8,901 bases of DNA from an uncultured Rhodospirillales bacterium (GTDB lineage Bacteria; Pseudomonadota; Alphaproteobacteria; Acetobacterales; Acetobacteraceae). Shown piece by piece: positions 6,717-8,901 of this stretch. The stretch spans positions 1 to 8,901 of the forward strand of contig CAIZGT010000639.1 of NCBI GenBank assembly GCA_903932545.1. Direction: 5' to 3'. The stretch's first letter is position 1. Each line of letters begins with the position of its first letter. The position numbers were made by a program, and so were the translations under genes. Below the pieces are notes generated by a model that ran no database searches, was not told the origin of the DNA, and was given only the letters and a program-made list of their open reading frames with translations.

Positions 6717-7256
6717 ATGATCGCTCGTCGCGGCTTATTGGAAATGCTCGCCTTGGCGTTACTCAGCACCACTCTCTCAGCCTCTGCCGCTGATCGCCCA
6801 ATCCGCATTGCGTTCGTGGACACCGGCAACACTGGCCGCTCGATCACCGCCGAGGCGCTGGCGGCTGCGGTTATTTCGCACCAGCACCTCAACGCACTGG
6901 TCATTTCGCGTGCGGTGGCGCTCAACCCGTATAACATTCACCCCGAAGAGAATTTCGTGACTCTGCTGCGTGAGCGCGCCATCGACATCACGCCGCATGT
7001 CGCGGCCCAGTTTGGCCCGGCAGAGGCAAAATTCTCCGACCTGATCCTGACCATGACCGCCGCGCACAAGGCATGGGTGATCGAACATTTCCCGGAAACG
7101 AAAGAGCACGTTTTCACCCTCGCCGAATTTGCCACCGGCAAGGATGAAGAAGTGCTTGATGCGTTTGGCAAGCCGATGGCGTTCTACAAAACCGTGCTGG
7201 GCCAGCTTGATGGGCTGGTAGAGGCGGCAATCATCAAAGCCACCACCAAGCACTAA
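6717..7256 (+). CDS. Exported low-molecular-weight phosphatase homologue lacking the catalytic cysteine
   Basis: A 179-residue protein with a signal peptide (MIARRGLLEMLALALL, A-S-A cleavage near residue 24). The Arg-Arg pair at 4-5 makes a Tat signal possible. The mature part resembles low-molecular-weight tyrosine/arginine phosphatases such as YwlE: FVDTGNTGRSITAEAL (33-48), LILTMTAAHK (109-118), HVFTLAEFATG (131-141), VLDAFGKPMAFY (146-157). In active family members the loop reads CTGNTCRS. Here Cys is Asp35 (codon GAC) and the second Cys is Gly40, while Arg41 and the DxFG aspartate (Asp148) remain. Classical cysteine-phosphate chemistry is therefore not possible; it may be a binding or scaffolding pseudo-enzyme, or use another mechanism. 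The ATG at 6717 lies nine bases after GGGA. No operon partner is evident: gaps of about 98 and 102 bases flank it. Confidence 0.83.
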   Translation: MIARRGLLEMLALALLSTTLSASAADRPIRIAFVDTGNTGRSITAEALAAAVISHQHLNALVISRAVALNPYNIHPEENFVTLLRERAIDITPHVAAQFGPAEAKFSDLILTMTAAHKAWVIEHFPETKEHVFTLAEFATGKDEEVLDAFGKPMAFYKTVLGQLDGLVEAAIIKATTKH

Positions 7257-7345
7257 CACCGGCCACATCATCGGGGCGGTCGCTCTGCCTGCGCGGCTCT
7301 GCTTGCGGCCTGCGTGCCGCTTCGGCATGCTGCTCGTAACGAAGT

Positions 7346-7361
7346 GTGGAGATGCGAATTG
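7346..7361 (+). promoter_or_regulatory. Ribosome site and TTG start of the KDG kinase gene
   Basis: GGAGA lies about eight bases before TTG at 7359-7361. This places the start just before SAKAHILCIGECMVEL, the expected N-terminus of this kinase family. A GTG at 7314 would add 15 residues unlike the family. Confidence 0.6.
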
Positions 7362-8300
7362 TCGGCTAAGGCGCATATCCTCTGCATCGGCGAATGCATG
7401 GTCGAATTGTCCGAGCCGCCGGTCGGTGCTCTCACCCGCGCCTTTGGGGGTGATACGCTCAACACCGCGCTCTATCTCGCGCGGCTCGGCATGCCGGTCT
7501 CGTATGTCACCGCGCTCGGCATCGACCCGTTCAGTGACGAGATGATCGCCGCATGGCAGCGCGAGCGGATCGGCACCGATCTCGTCGCCCGCGTCGCTGG
7601 CGCGTTGCCAGGCCTGTATCTGATCCGCACCGATGCCAGCGGCGAGCGGTCTTTCCATTATTGGCGCAATGAAGCGCCGGTGCGCCGACTGTTCGAACTG
7701 CCCGAGATCGCACAGATCGAGGCAGCGTTGCAGCAGGCGCGGATGATCTACCTCTCCGGCATCACCCTCTCATTGTTCAACTCCGACAGCCGCGCCCGGC
7801 TGTTCGCCACGCTCGCGGCGGCGCGCGCGAACGGCGTGCAGATTGTGTTTGACACCAATTTCCGCCCACGCGGCTGGCCGGATTTTGCGCTGGCACGCGA
7901 TGTTTATGCGCAGGCATTTGGCATCAGCGATCTGGTGCTGGCCAGTGTGGAAGATCACGGCTTGCTGTTCGGCTCAACCGCAGTGCATGACGTCATCGCC
8001 CGCCTACAAGCTGCCCATGTATCTGAAATAGTGGTGAAATTCGCAACCCCTGCCTGCCACGTCGTGGCATCGGGCGTGTCAGAGGTGGTCAGTGCCATGC
8101 CAGTTGCGGGCGTGATCGACACCACAGCGGCGGGCGACAGCTTTGCCGCTGCCTATATGGCCGCCCGCCTGTCTGGGCATAGTCCGGTGAACGCTGCCAG
8201 GGCCGGGCACCGCTTGGCCGGGGTGGTGGTGTGCCATCGTGGCGCGATCATCCCGCAATCCGCCATGCCCGAATTGTCATTCGCATCGGAGACATTATGA
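7359..8300 (+). CDS. kdgK: 2-keto-3-deoxygluconate kinase (PfkB family)
   Basis: This 313-residue cytoplasmic sugar kinase phosphorylates 2-keto-3-deoxygluconate to KDPG with ATP, feeding the lower Entner-Doudoroff pathway. PfkB-family features, numbered from the TTG: N-terminal ILCIGECMVEL (7-17), the sugar-binding GGDTLNTALYLARLG (30-44), ERSFHYWRNEAP (96-107), FDTNFRPRGW (164-173, the D-x-N-x-R signature of KDG kinases) and DTTAAGDSF (254-262) with catalytic Asp260. The usual family motif is D-T-x-G-A-G-D; here the first Gly is Ala257. The gene overlaps the next by ATGA, and the next encodes the aldolase that uses its product, so substrate assignment is strong. Fructokinase or ribokinase would be the alternatives but fit the context less well. 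Confidence 0.92.
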   Translation: MSAKAHILCIGECMVELSEPPVGALTRAFGGDTLNTALYLARLGMPVSYVTALGIDPFSDEMIAAWQRERIGTDLVARVAGALPGLYLIRTDASGERSFHYWRNEAPVRRLFELPEIAQIEAALQQARMIYLSGITLSLFNSDSRARLFATLAAARANGVQIVFDTNFRPRGWPDFALARDVYAQAFGISDLVLASVEDHGLLFGSTAVHDVIARLQAAHVSEIVVKFATPACHVVASGVSEVVSAMPVAGVIDTTAAGDSFAAAYMAARLSGHSPVNAARAGHRLAGVVVCHRGAIIPQSAMPELSFASETL

Positions 8301-8901
8301 GCCAGTCCTTAAATCACCTGCTAAGTTCCGCGCGTCTGGTGGCAGTGCTCACCATCGAGCGCGTGGAAGACGCCATTCCGCTCGCCCGTGCTTTGTGTTC
8401 AGGCGGGGTGAACACATTGGAAATCACCCTGCGCACCGAGGCCGGGGCAGGGGCTGCTGCAGCCGTGCAGGCGAGTGTGGCCGAGGCGGTGGTGGGCTTG
8501 GGCACTGTGGTCAGCCGCCGTGATCTGGAATTGGCACGCGATCTGAAACTGCCCTTCGCTTTCAGCCCTGGTGCCACGCCAGAATTGCTCGACGCGGCGG
8601 TGGAATTGGGCGTGCCGTTTGTGCCGGGCATCGCCACGGCGTCGGAGTTGATCACCGCGTTGAGCCGTGGCTTCACCACCGTCAAGCTGTTCCCAGCGGG
8701 GCAACTCGGCGGCATCGGCATGCTGAAGGCGCTTGGCGGGCCATTCCCAGGGGTAAAGTTCAATCCCACCGGCGGTGTCACCGAGGCGAATATGGATGAA
8801 TATCTGGCACAACCGAATGTGGTGGCAGTGGGTGGGTCTTGGCTCGCCCCGGCCTCAGATATCCGCGCGGGCAATTGGGCGGCGATCACCGCGCGGGCGA
8901 A
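8297..8901 (+). CDS. eda: 2-keto-3-deoxy-6-phosphogluconate aldolase (partial, C-terminus off window)
   Basis: 201 codons plus two bases are present of a protein that is about 210 residues in E. coli, so only the last few are missing. This class I aldolase cleaves KDPG into pyruvate and glyceraldehyde-3-phosphate, the final step of the Entner-Doudoroff pathway. Family residues are in place: VNTLEITLRTE (38-48, with Glu42), VVGLGTV (65-71), FAFSPGATPEL (88-97), TTVKLFPAG (127-135) with Schiff-base Lys130, FNPTGGV (155-161) with Thr158, and VGGSWLAP (178-185). The ATG at 8297 overlaps the kdgK stop by ATGA, so the two are translationally coupled. Confidence 0.95.
   Translation, partial: MSQSLNHLLSSARLVAVLTIERVEDAIPLARALCSGGVNTLEITLRTEAGAGAAAAVQASVAEAVVGLGTVVSRRDLELARDLKLPFAFSPGATPELLDAAVELGVPFVPGIATASELITALSRGFTTVKLFPAGQLGGIGMLKALGGPFPGVKFNPTGGVTEANMDEYLAQPNVVAVGGSWLAPASDIRAGNWAAITARA

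Noticed and set aside
6777..7658. Minus-strand open frame (293 codons) opposite the phosphatase homologue and kdgK
   Set aside because: It spans two certain plus-strand genes and their gap, and its composition is that of an antisense shadow.

Overview
The window is GC-rich proteobacterial DNA with no mobile element, tRNA, rRNA or CRISPR array. Gene content and codon use suggest an alphaproteobacterium, possibly sphingomonad-like, but this is a weak inference from remembered family resemblance. It holds one minus-strand potassium-transport operon on the left and a run of plus-strand genes on the right. They are separated by about 430 bases that probably carry the kdp control region.

Minus strand (1-3799): the start of a Kdp high-affinity K+ uptake operon, read right to left. 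The order is an unnamed 27-residue membrane peptide (3716-3799), kdpF (3616-3705), kdpA (1899-3605) and kdpB (1-1885, running off the left edge just short of its C-terminus). The genes are 10-13 bases apart, so they look co-transcribed. kdpC and any kdpDE sensor/regulator would lie beyond position 1. Upstream of the operon, three copies of ATAGGAAT start 33 and 11 bases apart and form a candidate operator.

Plus strand, first block (4233-6618): a small unrecognised acidic protein is followed by a protein joining a HicA-like domain to a bacterial eRF1-like domain. Next come a CbpA-type DnaJ co-chaperone and its MerR-like modulator CbpM. dnaJ and cbpM overlap by four bases. The dnaJ gene has no ATG, GTG or TTG that would give a complete J domain; the best start is ATT, nine bases after GGAG.

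Plus strand, second block (6717-8901): an exported low-molecular-weight phosphatase homologue is unusual because the catalytic cysteine of its P-loop is replaced by aspartate. It is followed by 2-keto-3-deoxygluconate kinase (TTG start) and KDPG aldolase, overlapping by ATGA. The last two give the lower Entner-Doudoroff route from KDG to pyruvate and glyceraldehyde-3-phosphate. The aldolase runs off the right edge nearly complete.

No wholly new multi-gene system is evident. The points most worth a second look are the cysteine-less exported phosphatase homologue, the ATT start of dnaJ, the phased repeats upstream of kdp and the unnamed peptide at the head of the kdp operon.
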